In this document: piece by piece, positions 9,364 to 18,311 of the stretch | Layout of the letters: each line of letters opens with the position of its first letter | How positions within the stretch are numbered: the first letter of the stretch is position 1 | DNA from: Collinsella tanakaei YIT 12063 | Lineage (GTDB): Bacteria > Actinomycetota > Coriobacteriia > Coriobacteriales > Coriobacteriaceae | NCBI RefSeq assembly: GCF_000225705.1 | Contig: NZ_JH126467.1 | Span: 265,146-329,145, forward strand | Length of the DNA: 64,000 bases | Direction of reading: 5' to 3' | Notes under the pieces: generated by a model | Databases searched by the model: none | The model's input: only the letters and a program-made list of their open reading frames with translations | What the model was told of the DNA's origin: nothing | Program-made: the position numbers and the translations under genes

Positions 9364-9403
9364 TGAGCCGGTTTCCTGCTGTGGGAGATCGGCTCATTTC
9401 ATT
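9364..9403 (+). terminator. Terminator after thiI
   Basis: TGAGCCG (9364-9370) pairs with CGGCTCA (9390-9396), with GGTTTCC...GGGAGAT able to extend the stem, followed by TTTCATTT. It closes the mihF-gmk-rpoZ-thiI transcript, 54 bp past the thiI stop. Confidence 0.6.
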
Positions 9404-9529
9404 TGCACCCTGCTACCTGCCCAATCTAAATTAGGACGATATTTTTGGAAGACGGCCTTTCACTTCTTCATTTTGTCGAACACCTGGCAGCATCCTCTTT
9501 AGACAATTAGATATGGGGAGTGATGAGGT

Positions 9530-10219
9530 ATGCAAGAACACGATGACATTACGCCGGCGGCATGGAGGCTGGCATCCCTTTTGCGGTCGCATCCTTGGAG
9601 GGTCATTGCCGTAATCGCTTCGGTCATGCTGATTTTGGGGACAGCTCTTGCCGGAATCGTCAACGCGAATACGAGCAGCAGCGACATCGTCGTTTCAACT
9701 GATGATGCCAATCAGGACGAGGGTACATCTCGCAAGGGTGGCGACGGCGATTCCCGCGCATACGAGGACGATGTCGAAAATGGGAAGGCAATTGCTGTGA
9801 CAGTCGATGTCGATGGTGCGGTTGTGAATCCCAATGTTATCGAGCTGCCAGAAGGATCGCGTGTCCAAGACGCTATAGAAGCATGCGGCGGGCTTGCTGC
9901 CGACGCTGACGTGAGCGGCATAAACAGAGCCTCCATTCTTCAAGACGGGCAAAAGGTCTACGTTCCCAAGGTGGGCGAAGCGCCGCAGACGTCCGGATCC
10001 GCAACGGGTACGGCCGCAACGGGAGGAACGCTCGTCAACATCAATACCGCTACGGTTGAAGACCTGGACGGGCTTCCGGGTGTAGGCGATGCGACGGCGC
10101 AAGCTATCGTAGACGATAGGGAGGCAAATGGTGCGTTCGCCTCGATTGAGGACCTTATGCGCGTGTCTGGGATAGGGGAGAAGAAGTTTGAGAAGCTTCG
10201 TGACCTTATATGCGTCTAG
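9530..10219 (+). CDS. comEA: Competence protein ComEA (DNA receptor)
   Basis: A 229-residue membrane-anchored DNA-binding protein for uptake of transforming DNA. A single transmembrane helix lies at about residues 25-45 (VIAVIASVMLILGTALAGIV). A polar linker follows, then an SLBB domain (VTVDVDGAVVNPNVIELPEG and on), and a C-terminal pair of helix-hairpin-helix motifs starting NINTATVEDLDGLPGVGDA. This order is exactly that of ComEA. It overlaps comEC by 10 bp. Whether the organism is competent cannot be told from these two genes alone. Confidence 0.93.
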   Translation: MQEHDDITPAAWRLASLLRSHPWRVIAVIASVMLILGTALAGIVNANTSSSDIVVSTDDANQDEGTSRKGGDGDSRAYEDDVENGKAIAVTVDVDGAVVNPNVIELPEGSRVQDAIEACGGLAADADVSGINRASILQDGQKVYVPKVGEAPQTSGSATGTAATGGTLVNINTATVEDLDGLPGVGDATAQAIVDDREANGAFASIEDLMRVSGIGEKKFEKLRDLICV

Positions 10220-12558
10220 GGGGCGACGTTCAAGAGCGTTCTGTCGTCGCCTCCGGGGCGGGCGCTGAAGACGCCAAGCCCATTCGACCATTGCTGCCTG
10301 ATTTCTGGTGCGCAGCTGTCGCTCTCCTGGCAACATGCTTGCCACTCACCCAGGTAGGCTGGCTTGCCCAGATAGATGTTATTCCCAAGGGGCTGCCGAT
10401 CGTCCTCATGGTTGTCATCGCAGTCCTTGGTTTTGCTCTTTGCATTGCAGGGCGCCATGCATCCATGCGAGCCAGGAGACTGCTATATCGGACCTCGGTA
10501 GGCATTCTTGTCGCCGTTTTGTGCTGCTTTGTGTCGAGTGCGCGATTCATTGCGGCTTCGTTCAGGGTGGCTAACGTCACCGTTTCATCTTGTCGCCTCG
10601 ATCCCGTTGAGGACCCAAAGATCGGCGCTTCATCGATATCCACCATCTGTAACGTGCGCCGTGTTGATGGCGCCGTTTTGGGGAAGGTCCTTGTTCAAAC
10701 CGATGACGTTCTCGATCCCGGCAGGCTCTATCAAGTTGCAGGCTCTCTCGAGCCTTTGGACGATAGCTCATGGCATCGATATCTTTATATGAAGGGATGC
10801 GTCGCGATCGTTACCACGCATGCCGTTATCTCCAGTTCACCTAAACCCGCTAACCCTGTTCGCATGGTAAGGACATGGCTGCTGGATGCGATATCACCGT
10901 CATCAAGTCCCTCAAGAGCGCTTATCGCGGGCGTGATCTGCGGTAGAACCACCGAGCTTTCTCAAACTCAAGCGCAGACGGCGTTCAGCCTTACCGGACT
11001 CACCCATCTTGTCGCCGTTTCCGGTAGCCATCTGGCGTATATAGCGATGTTGATTGAATCTTTGCTGCTCGCGCTGGGGTGCCCGGTGCGGACCCGTTCG
11101 GTAGTCGTGGCCTGCATCATGGGAGCTTACGTTGTATTTACCGGTTGTGCGGCATCTGCGATGCGCAGCTTCCTCATGGTTGGATGCAGCTCTTTGACGC
11201 TCGCGGTGCGTAGGCGACCCCATGCCCTGTCCGGTCTGGCCCTGTCGTGTATGCTTCTGTGCGCCTTCAATCCAAAATCGGCTTGGGATCTGGGGTTTCA
11301 GCTATCCGTAGCGAGTGTATTGTTCCTTAACCTGTTTTGCACGTATGTAGCCTGGACTATAGAGCGCGCAGGCGCGCCAAGGATGGTTTCCCAGCAGCTT
11401 TCCATGACGCTTACCGCGCAATGGGCCACCCTACCGTTAACGGTTCCTGTATTTGGTTCCATCTCAATAGTATCCCTTGCAGCGAACCTGGTGGTTGGTC
11501 CGTTGATGACGGCGTTGCTCGCCGCGGGACTGGTTCTAGTCCCCATTTCCGCCCTCGCGCCCCTTCGTGCCGTCGCTATGATTCCATTGGATGGACTCGC
11601 GAACGCCTCGATATTCTTCGCAGATGCGCTCTCTAAGATACCCTTTGCAACCATTATGGCAGACGGTGCCGCCCCATACCTTCCGCTGCTATATCTTGTC
11701 GCCCTTGCGGTATACGCGCTATGGCCGGTTATTCCTAGGCTGGGGACTGTGATCGCCTTCATGCTTGCCGGCGTTGCCTTTACCTGCCACGTTATCTTCT
11801 GGTCATATTTTGTGCCTCCTTCCATCACGGTTATGGATGTGGGTCAGGGCGACTCTATCATCATCAGAGAGGGCTCTTCATCGCTCTTGGTCGATGCGGG
11901 GGTGGACGAGGCCGCGCTCGAGGCGCTCGTCCGAAACAACGTGGTCGCGCTCGACGGGGTGGTTATAACGCATTGGGATAAAGATCATTGGGGCGGTTTG
12001 CCGGCTATATTGCAGCGTATTCCCGTTAGGCGGCTCTTTGTCGCAAAGGGAGCGGTTGACGCCATGCCAAAGGACATCGATGCGTCTTCATTCGAAGATA
12101 TCGTTGAATTGGGGTTGGGAGACTCTATAGCAATTGGCAGTTTTACCTGTGATGTCGTATGGCCCCAAGAAGACGTTTCGGGAGAGGAGAATGGAGATTC
12201 CACGTGTCTGGTTGTCACTTACGACCACGGGGGGAGAAGCCTTCGCTGTCTGCTCACGGGAGATACCGAGCTCGATCAAGAGCGCGCCTATCAACGTGAC
12301 GTTGGGAACATCGACGTTCTTAAGCTTGGCCATCACGGGTCGGGATTATCGGTTGACGGCGATCTTCTCAAGGCGATAGATCCAGAGGTTTCGATTGCAA
12401 GCGCGGGGAGGGGAAACTCATACGGGCATCCCTCTCAGGAATGCGTTGACTGCGTGCGCGGCTACGGCTCGCAGTTCTATTGCACCATAGACTATGGGGA
12501 CGTCTGCATCGAGCCATTGCAAGGTGCTGTTAAGATAAGATGCTCTAGAAACCTTTGA
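10210..12558 (+). CDS. comEC: Competence protein ComEC/Rec2, DNA-uptake channel
   Basis: A 782-residue multi-pass membrane protein that forms the channel for single-stranded DNA during transformation. Hydrophobic segments near the N-terminus precede the competence domain, with LTHLVAVSGSHLAYI as its hallmark around residues 260-275. The C-terminal third is a metallo-beta-lactamase-like domain beginning at MDVGQGDSI (about residue 541) with THWDKDHWGG as its metal motif, thought to degrade the non-transported strand. It is full length. It starts inside comEA and is followed by holA, a common neighbour of comEC. Confidence 0.93.
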   Translation: MRLGGDVQERSVVASGAGAEDAKPIRPLLPDFWCAAVALLATCLPLTQVGWLAQIDVIPKGLPIVLMVVIAVLGFALCIAGRHASMRARRLLYRTSVGILVAVLCCFVSSARFIAASFRVANVTVSSCRLDPVEDPKIGASSISTICNVRRVDGAVLGKVLVQTDDVLDPGRLYQVAGSLEPLDDSSWHRYLYMKGCVAIVTTHAVISSSPKPANPVRMVRTWLLDAISPSSSPSRALIAGVICGRTTELSQTQAQTAFSLTGLTHLVAVSGSHLAYIAMLIESLLLALGCPVRTRSVVVACIMGAYVVFTGCAASAMRSFLMVGCSSLTLAVRRRPHALSGLALSCMLLCAFNPKSAWDLGFQLSVASVLFLNLFCTYVAWTIERAGAPRMVSQQLSMTLTAQWATLPLTVPVFGSISIVSLAANLVVGPLMTALLAAGLVLVPISALAPLRAVAMIPLDGLANASIFFADALSKIPFATIMADGAAPYLPLLYLVALAVYALWPVIPRLGTVIAFMLAGVAFTCHVIFWSYFVPPSITVMDVGQGDSIIIREGSSSLLVDAGVDEAALEALVRNNVVALDGVVITHWDKDHWGGLPAILQRIPVRRLFVAKGAVDAMPKDIDASSFEDIVELGLGDSIAIGSFTCDVVWPQEDVSGEENGDSTCLVVTYDHGGRSLRCLLTGDTELDQERAYQRDVGNIDVLKLGHHGSGLSVDGDLLKAIDPEVSIASAGRGNSYGHPSQECVDCVRGYGSQFYCTIDYGDVCIEPLQGAVKIRCSRNL

Positions 12559-12602
12559 GCGCGCGTCGTCGCGCCTCGTTCAAGTTAGTGGAAGGGGCCA
12601 TT

Positions 12603-13559
12603 ATGTCGAGTACAGAGTTGCTTCCCGGCTATCTGGTTGTCGGCGCCGATGAATTCAAGCGTTCTAAAGTGGTTGCGAAGATGAAAGCGCGCTTGGATGC
12701 CACCGGCATGGCTGATTTCAATTTGGACGAGCGCGATATGACGAAGGATCCGCAAATCGACGACATAATCGCCTCGCTCAATACGCTTCCCATGGGTTCG
12801 GATTTTCGTTTGGTCATCCTCGAGGGCTGCGACAGGCTTAACAAGGCCGTCAGCGAGCCGCTTGTAGCGTATTTTGATAACCCGTCTCCTTCTACCGTCT
12901 GTTTGGTGGTTGCGGAGAAACTTGCAAAAAGCACTCGTCTCCATAAAGCGATTAGCAAGTTTGGCGCTAAGGCGGTTATCGATTGCGCTCCTAAAAAGGC
13001 TTGGGAAATGCCCAAGCAGGTTGTTGTGATGGCGAAAGCCCATGGAGCCACCATTACGCTGCGCGCTGCCGAGGAGCTGGTTAGCAGGGCCGGTGAGAAT
13101 TCACGCATGCTCGATAACGAGTTGAAAAAGCTCGTCGAAATGGTTGGTACCTCTATCGATCTTCCGGACATCGAGCGTCACATCGCGAGAACGGCCGAGG
13201 CGAAACCATGGGATCTGTTGAATGCCATGTCCGCCCGAAATATGGAGAAGACGTTGCAGCTTCTGGCTTTGCAGCCCGATAAGAGCGAAGTGAGGCTCTA
13301 TATGCTTCTCGTGGGTCGTCTGCGTGAGCTCATTATGGCCAAGGCGCTTGATCGTCGTGGTCAGGGCAGGGAGCTGGCGGCCAAGCTCGGCGTCCAGTCT
13401 TGGCAGGTAAAAAATCATCTCAACTGGGCCCGCAACTACTCTATGGAAGAGCTGCTTCGCGCTCTTGCGCGCGTGGAAGATCTCGAGCTTGCCCTTAAGG
13501 GGTCCCGTGATTCCGCTCTCGCGCTTCGCCTTTGGCTGGTCGATTTCATCGAACGTTAG
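12603..13559 (+). CDS. holA: DNA polymerase III subunit delta
   Basis: A 318-residue clamp-loader delta subunit, which opens the beta sliding clamp. It has the divergent AAA+-like fold of the family: an N-terminal region with YLVVGADEFKRSKVVAKMK and a central helical part with ENSRMLDNELKKLVEM typical of HolA. The ATG at 12603 with GGAAGGGG upstream is preferred to the open frame starting 48 bp earlier inside comEC. The comEC-holA pair is common in Gram-positive bacteria. The following 218 bp hold no gene or clear signal. Confidence 0.9.
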   Translation: MSSTELLPGYLVVGADEFKRSKVVAKMKARLDATGMADFNLDERDMTKDPQIDDIIASLNTLPMGSDFRLVILEGCDRLNKAVSEPLVAYFDNPSPSTVCLVVAEKLAKSTRLHKAISKFGAKAVIDCAPKKAWEMPKQVVVMAKAHGATITLRAAEELVSRAGENSRMLDNELKKLVEMVGTSIDLPDIERHIARTAEAKPWDLLNAMSARNMEKTLQLLALQPDKSEVRLYMLLVGRLRELIMAKALDRRGQGRELAAKLGVQSWQVKNHLNWARNYSMEELLRALARVEDLELALKGSRDSALALRLWLVDFIER

Positions 13560-13777
13560 CGCGCCGTCGCCATTTGTGTTCATTTTCCGTGCGCTCTTCG
13601 TGTATCGAGGGGCTCATTTGGTCTTGCCCATTTATTACGATGCGCTTTTCCAGTGCCGATATAAACCTTGGAAGATTTATTCGATAGCGAGGCGATAGTT
13701 TCGCGAGATTAACCGCTGCTTCAACGTTCCTTCTCAGCCATACGATGTGGTTCCCTTTTCGAGGTCTGGAGGAACAT

Positions 13778-14917
13778 ATGGACAACGTGTATGCAGGCAG
13801 AGATCCACTGTTTTTTGGAGGGGAGACCGCAGTCGAGTACTGGCGGCGAGCCAGTAGGCGGGGAGTGAGGCCCAAGCCCGTTACGGGCGTCACGCTTAAG
13901 AGCGCTCCAGACCTGAAGCATCTCGCCGAGTCGTCATATAACGTTCGAGCAATGGCAAACCTTCGAGGGATGCTGCATGTCTACGTGTCAAATACTGGTT
14001 GCGTTCCCAATGGCAGGCTTGGGGTGCCATTTAACGTTAAGCTCCCAGACCCCAGATTCGCTCACCATGGTTCGGGTGCCGCGATGTGCGGCGATCTTGA
14101 TTCGTATCGTTATGAAACCGTTACCGCGAAGATGGTCGCGCATAGGCTGTCGACGGACTCGAGTGTCGGATCGTATTGCTTCGTGGCTCCAGACGTTTAC
14201 GTCGCATCTCCAACGCTTGCGCTTCTGCAATGCGCTGGGAGCCTGCCGCTGCCTTCGTTGATGCAACTCGCCTACGAGTTTTGCGGCATGTTTTCAGTTG
14301 ATGTCCTGAACCCAAAAGGCTATATAGAGCGCTTGCCCCTTACCGACAGCTCAAGCGTGTCGGCAGCTATCGACCAATTTGTGAAGACAGGCCCGGTAAG
14401 GGGCTCGGGCGCACTCAAAATAGTTTCCGATAGGCTGATTGATGGCATCCGTTGTCCGTCTGCCGCCGCGCTCTGCTCTTTGTTCTGCGCGCCTGCGGGC
14501 AGCGGCGGATACGCGCTTCCAACGCCGCGTGCAGGCGTGCTGCATCGGCTTGCTTCCGAGGAAATCGATGATGGGATACCCTGCAGAATACTCATTGACT
14601 TGCTGTGGACTAAATGGCCCGATAGGCCGGATATGGATTGGTCCTGTGGTCAGAGCATCGGCGTGATAGTCTGCGACGGGGGAATGAAGTCGAGTAAGCG
14701 GATCATAGAGCTTCACGAGTCGGTGCCCAACAGCAGGAACATTGCTCTTGTCTGTCTCAGCGCTTCCGATCTGCAGTCGCGCGCTACCTGCAATTCGGTT
14801 GCCAAGATGATAAGGGGGGTCGTTGGCGGTAAAAGGCCAAAGCCGGTGGGCGATTACGACTTGCGCAACGAATCGATGCGCAGCGATCTGTTTGAGTCCG
14901 TCTCAATAGCTTCATAG
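13778..14917 (+). CDS. Hypothetical protein, lineage-specific, nuclease-fold remnant possible
   Basis: A 379-residue protein that I cannot name. The ATG at 13778 has GGAGG upstream. The layout recalls a group of Coriobacteriia proteins annotated as hypothetical: a segment near the middle, DVYVASPTLALLQCAGSL followed by LMQLAYEFCGMF, resembles their 'VxSPxLxxLQxA ... GYELCG' pattern. In that group the C-terminus is often DUF559/Vsr nuclease-like. Here the matching part (about residues 275-345) lacks an obvious acidic catalytic cluster, so nuclease activity is doubtful. The protein has many cysteines and no signal peptide or membrane helix. It lies alone between holA and rpsT. Confidence 0.6.
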   Translation: MDNVYAGRDPLFFGGETAVEYWRRASRRGVRPKPVTGVTLKSAPDLKHLAESSYNVRAMANLRGMLHVYVSNTGCVPNGRLGVPFNVKLPDPRFAHHGSGAAMCGDLDSYRYETVTAKMVAHRLSTDSSVGSYCFVAPDVYVASPTLALLQCAGSLPLPSLMQLAYEFCGMFSVDVLNPKGYIERLPLTDSSSVSAAIDQFVKTGPVRGSGALKIVSDRLIDGIRCPSAAALCSLFCAPAGSGGYALPTPRAGVLHRLASEEIDDGIPCRILIDLLWTKWPDRPDMDWSCGQSIGVIVCDGGMKSSKRIIELHESVPNSRNIALVCLSASDLQSRATCNSVAKMIRGVVGGKRPKPVGDYDLRNESMRSDLFESVSIAS

Positions 14918-14931
14918 CGAATAGATACAAC

Positions 14932-14958
14932 AAAAGGCCCCGTGAATCACGGGGCCTT
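14932..14958 (-). terminator. Terminator of rpsT
   Basis: AAGGCCCCGTGAATCACGGGGCCTT forms a perfect 11-bp hairpin. On the minus strand it is followed by TTGTTG after a TT, giving a short U-rich tail, and lies 36 bp beyond the rpsT stop. It may also block plus-strand transcription from the gene ending at 14917. Confidence 0.8.
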
Positions 14959-14993
14959 AACGCGTAAATATGCTTGGAAGATCCAAGTAATGG

Positions 14994-15257
14994 TTAAGCG
15001 ATGGTGTTAACCAGGTTCTGAACGCCGGACTTACGGTTAGAAGCCTGGTTCTTGTGGATAACGCCCTTGGCGGCAGCCTTGTCCAGCGCGCGGTAAACGC
15101 GGGTGGCAGCTGCGGAAGCGGCCTCCTTGTCACCAGCCTCGACGGCGGCGTGGACATGCTTGACGAGGGTCTTGAGCTCGGAGCGAATCGCCTTGTTACG
15201 AACGCGAGCGATCTCATTGGTGCGGATGCGCTTCTTCTGAGACTTGATGTTTGCCAC
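14994..15257 (-). CDS. rpsT: 30S ribosomal protein bS20
   Basis: An 87-residue, strongly basic small-subunit protein that binds 16S rRNA early in assembly. The start MANIKSQKKRIRTNEIARVRNK and the helical, lysine/arginine-rich body are diagnostic. The ribosome binding site GAAAGGAAAAC is 5 bp upstream. The gene is monocistronic and divergent from lepA, a classical rpsT-lepA neighbourhood. Its leader contains a terminator-like hairpin with a T6 tract directly before the start (15284-15336), which suggests regulation by attenuation. Confidence 0.97.
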   Translation of the reverse strand: MANIKSQKKRIRTNEIARVRNKAIRSELKTLVKHVHAAVEAGDKEAASAAATRVYRALDKAAAKGVIHKNQASNRKSGVQNLVNTIA

Positions 15258-15283
15258 TTGTAGTTTTCCTTTCGAGTTCTTCT

Positions 15284-15336
15284 AAAAAAGCCTGACTATC
15301 CGGCCTCTGAGACACGGTTGAGGTCATACAGTCAGG
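15284..15336 (-). promoter_or_regulatory. Attenuator-like hairpin in the rpsT leader
   Basis: On the minus strand CCTGACT (15336-15330) and AGTCAGG (15297-15291) form the base of a stem, extended inside by GACCTC against GAGGCC with one mismatch, followed at once by CTTTTTT. This has the shape of a rho-independent terminator but sits between the rpsT promoter and its start codon, 27 bp before the ATG. No upstream minus-strand gene needs a terminator here. A start site near 15332 would cut into the outer arm, so the exact start decides how strong the hairpin is. Confidence 0.55.
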
Positions 15337-15338
15337 TG

Positions 15339-15367
15339 AGTATAGCACTCGCCCATGCAGAGGTGAA
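15339..15367 (-). promoter_or_regulatory. Promoter of rpsT
   Basis: On the minus strand TTCACC (15367-15362), a 17-bp spacer and an extended TGCTATACT -10 (TATACT at 15344-15339) form a good promoter firing into the rpsT leader. Confidence 0.6.
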
Positions 15368-15459
15368 GGGGTAACCCTGTGGAATACACGTGAATCTCCG
15401 CTGTTTCTGCACGTTTTGGCTCTCGCGCTAGGGGCGAATCATGCTGTATCATAACTCGC

Positions 15460-17268
15460 ATGAATACTATAGATACCTCACATATCAGGAATTTCTCGAT
15501 TATCGCTCATATCGACCACGGCAAGTCGACTATCAGCGACCGAATTCTTGAACTCACCCGAACCGTAGACGATCGCGATATGGCATCGCAGCTGCTCGAT
15601 ACCATGGATATCGAACGCGAGCGCGGCATCACCATTAAAAGCAACGCCGTGCGCGTCATGTATGACGCCGATGATGGCGAGACCTACCAGTTTAACCTTA
15701 TCGACACCCCCGGCCACGTAGACTTCACCTACGAGGTCTCGCGTTCCCTTGCCGCCTGCGAGGGCGCCGTTCTGGTCGTGGACGCGACGCAGGGCGTCGA
15801 GGCGCAGACCGTATCGAATGCCAACCTGGCGATGAACGCCGATCTGGATATCGTTCCTGCCATCAACAAGATCGACCTTCCCTCAGCGCACCCGGACGAG
15901 GTCAAGACGGAGATCGAAGACGAGCTCGCCATTCCGGCGGATGGCGCGGTATGCGTTTCCGGCAAGACGGGCGAGGGCATCCATGACCTACTCGAGGCAA
16001 TCGTATTTCTCGTCTCTCCTCCCAAGGGCGATCCGTCGGCTCCCTTGAAGGCGCTCATTCTCGATTCGTATTTCGACGAGTATCGCGGCGTGGTGGCAAC
16101 GGTTCGCGTGTTCGACGGTTCTATCAAAAAAGGCGATATCTTGCGCATGATGCAGGGCGGCGAGGACTTCCTCGTCGATGGCGTTGGCGTCAAGCATCCT
16201 GCTGAGGCCCTTGTTGAATCTATCGGCGTCGGCGAGGTCGGTTTCGTAGTCACCGGCCTGAAAGATCCCGAGGCCGTCCATGTGGGCGATACCCTTACCA
16301 TGCGCGATGAGCCATGCGATGCGCCCCTACCCGGCTACCGCGAGGCCAAGCCCATGGTCTATACCGGCATATTCCCCATCGATAACAAGGATTACGAGAA
16401 TCTGCGCGACGCTCTCGAAAAGCTCCACGTCAACGATCCGTCGCTTACGTGGACCCCTGAGACATCCGTAGCGTTGGGCTTCGGTTTCCGCGTGGGATTT
16501 TTGGGACTGCTCCATATGGAGGTCGTCAAGGAGCGCCTTGAGCGCGAGTTCGGACTTGCCTTGATAGCCACCAGCCCTTCGGTGGACTACCACGTGTATA
16601 AGACCGATGGCACCATGGTCGAGGTTCGCAGTCCGCAGGACCTTCCCGACGCAACGCGCATCGATCGCATCGAGGAGCCCTACCTCAAAGCCAAGATTAT
16701 CGTTCCTCCGGAGTATACGGGAGCGGTCATGCAGCTCGCTATCGAGCATCGCGGTATCACCACCGACATGATCCATCTCTCTCAGAAATCCGTTGAGATG
16801 CGGTTCGACATGCCCTTGGCTGAGCTCATCCTCGATTTCTTCGACCAGCTCAAGAGCCGTACAAAGGGCTATGCGTCGCTTGATTACGAGTTCTCCGACT
16901 ATCGTGCGAGCGATCTGGTGAAACTCGATATCCTGCTTTCCGGTGACGAGGTGGACGCATTGTCCTTCATCGTCCACAAAGACAAGGCGTATGCGCTGGC
17001 GCGTGGCTTGTGCGATAAGCTGAAGGAGATCATCCCCAGGCAGCTCTTCGAAGTTCCCATCCAGGGCGCTATCGGTAACAAGATCATCTCCCGCTCGACG
17101 GTGAAGGCGCGCCGTAAAGACGTGCTCGCCAAGTGCTACGGCGGCGATATCTCGCGTAAGCGCAAGCTTTTGGAAAAGCAGAAAGAGGGAAAGAAGCGCA
17201 TGAAGGCGATTGGTTCCGTCGAGGTTCCGCAAGAGGCCTTCATGGCTATTCTCAAGGTTGACGAGTAG
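15460..17268 (+). CDS. lepA: Elongation factor 4 (LepA)
   Basis: A 602-residue ribosome-bound GTPase that helps translation or subunit biogenesis under stress. The order is GTPase domain with AHIDHGKST (residues 16-24), DTPGHVDF and NKIDL motifs, EF-G-like domains II, III and V, and the LepA-specific C-terminal domain with [20 protein letters not shown]. Length and motifs are those of a complete protein. It is divergent from rpsT and is followed by dusB and hemW in the same direction; hemW after lepA is common. Confidence 0.97.
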   Translation: MNTIDTSHIRNFSIIAHIDHGKSTISDRILELTRTVDDRDMASQLLDTMDIERERGITIKSNAVRVMYDADDGETYQFNLIDTPGHVDFTYEVSRSLAACEGAVLVVDATQGVEAQTVSNANLAMNADLDIVPAINKIDLPSAHPDEVKTEIEDELAIPADGAVCVSGKTGEGIHDLLEAIVFLVSPPKGDPSAPLKALILDSYFDEYRGVVATVRVFDGSIKKGDILRMMQGGEDFLVDGVGVKHPAEALVESIGVGEVGFVVTGLKDPEAVHVGDTLTMRDEPCDAPLPGYREAKPMVYTGIFPIDNKDYENLRDALEKLHVNDPSLTWTPETSVALGFGFRVGFLGLLHMEVVKERLEREFGLALIATSPSVDYHVYKTDGTMVEVRSPQDLPDATRIDRIEEPYLKAKIIVPPEYTGAVMQLAIEHRGITTDMIHLSQKSVEMRFDMPLAELILDFFDQLKSRTKGYASLDYEFSDYRASDLVKLDILLSGDEVDALSFIVHKDKAYALARGLCDKLKEIIPRQLFEVPIQGAIGNKIISRSTVKARRKDVLAKCYGGDISRKRKLLEKQKEGKKRMKAIGSVEVPQEAFMAILKVDE

Positions 17269-17280
17269 GTTATCTGCCTC

Positions 17281-18309
17281 ATGGACAATGCCGACGTTTT
17301 GAAGAAGCGGTTTAGCGCTCATCCATATCTGCTGGCTCCCATGGCTGGCGTGACCGATGCCGCTTATAGAATCATGTGCAGGCGCCGTGGCGCCTCTATG
17401 GCATATAGCGAGATGGTGAGCGTCGCGGGGTTGGCATATGCTAGCGAAAAGACATGGGACCTGGTTCTTCCTCAAGACGAGGAGTCCCAGATTTGCGTAC
17501 AGCTGTTTGGCTCCAAACCGGAGCAGTTCGCTGGCGCCGCTCGTGCGGTGAGCGAGCGCGTGGGGTCTAAGCTCGACGCCATAGACATCAACATGGCGTG
17601 CCCCGCGCGAAAGGTGATTACAAAGGGCGAGGGCTCGGCGCTTCTCGAGCAACCTGAGCTCGCCGAGAAAATCGTTGCCGCCTGCGTCTCCAACTGCAGC
17701 GTGCCGGTGACGGTGAAGATCCGTAAGGATTTTAAGTCCGGAAAGCTTTTGGCGCCAGATTTTGCTGCCCGTATGGAGCAAGCCGGCGCCTCCGCAGTGG
17801 CCGTGCATGGAAGGTCGGCGGGACAGCTTTACTCTGGATCTGCAGACTGGTCGGTAATCGATGCCGTGGCAGACCGCGTCTCCATCCCCGTTATTGGAAC
17901 GGGGGACGTCTTTTGCGCTCAGGACGCAGCGAACATGCTCGCCCAGACGGCTGCCAGCGCAGTGTTTATCGCCCGCGGCACCTATGGCAACCCGTGGATC
18001 TTCCAAGACGCCGCCGCCCTGAGCGCTGGATCGCCGCTGCCAGTCCATGATGCTTACGAGCGCCTTGCCGCTCTTCGTGAGCATGTAGAGCTTCTTGACT
18101 CGTTGGGCGGCCACATGGCTAAGGCGCGTACGTTTGCCACGTGGTATCTCAAGGGGATTCCCCATGCGGCGTTCTGGCGCGGAAGGTCGGTTCGCTGTTC
18201 CACTACTGAAGAGTTTCTCGACCTTGCGGACGCCATCGAGCGCGACCTCGCATGCTGCGAGGAGCTGGCAGGCAAGGGCCTCCCCATTCCGCACGACCCC
18301 TTTATCTAG
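17281..18309 (+). CDS. dusB: tRNA-dihydrouridine synthase
   Basis: A 342-residue FMN enzyme that reduces uridines in the D-loop of tRNA. It begins with the TIM-barrel segment YLLAPMAGVTDAAYR, followed by QLFGSKPEQF and DINMACPARKV, which contains the family's catalytic Cys, and later GTGDVFCAQDA. These match the bacterial DusB group best. It starts 12 bp after lepA and ends 2 bp before hemW, so it is part of the same operon. Confidence 0.9.
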   Translation: MDNADVLKKRFSAHPYLLAPMAGVTDAAYRIMCRRRGASMAYSEMVSVAGLAYASEKTWDLVLPQDEESQICVQLFGSKPEQFAGAARAVSERVGSKLDAIDINMACPARKVITKGEGSALLEQPELAEKIVAACVSNCSVPVTVKIRKDFKSGKLLAPDFAARMEQAGASAVAVHGRSAGQLYSGSADWSVIDAVADRVSIPVIGTGDVFCAQDAANMLAQTAASAVFIARGTYGNPWIFQDAAALSAGSPLPVHDAYERLAALREHVELLDSLGGHMAKARTFATWYLKGIPHAAFWRGRSVRCSTTEEFLDLADAIERDLACCEELAGKGLPIPHDPFI

Positions 18310-18311
18310 CC

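Noticed and set aside
13745-13777. Longer start for the hypothetical gene at 13778
   Set aside because: The GTG/ATG-like upstream codons lack a ribosome binding site, while GGAGG stands right before the ATG at 13778.
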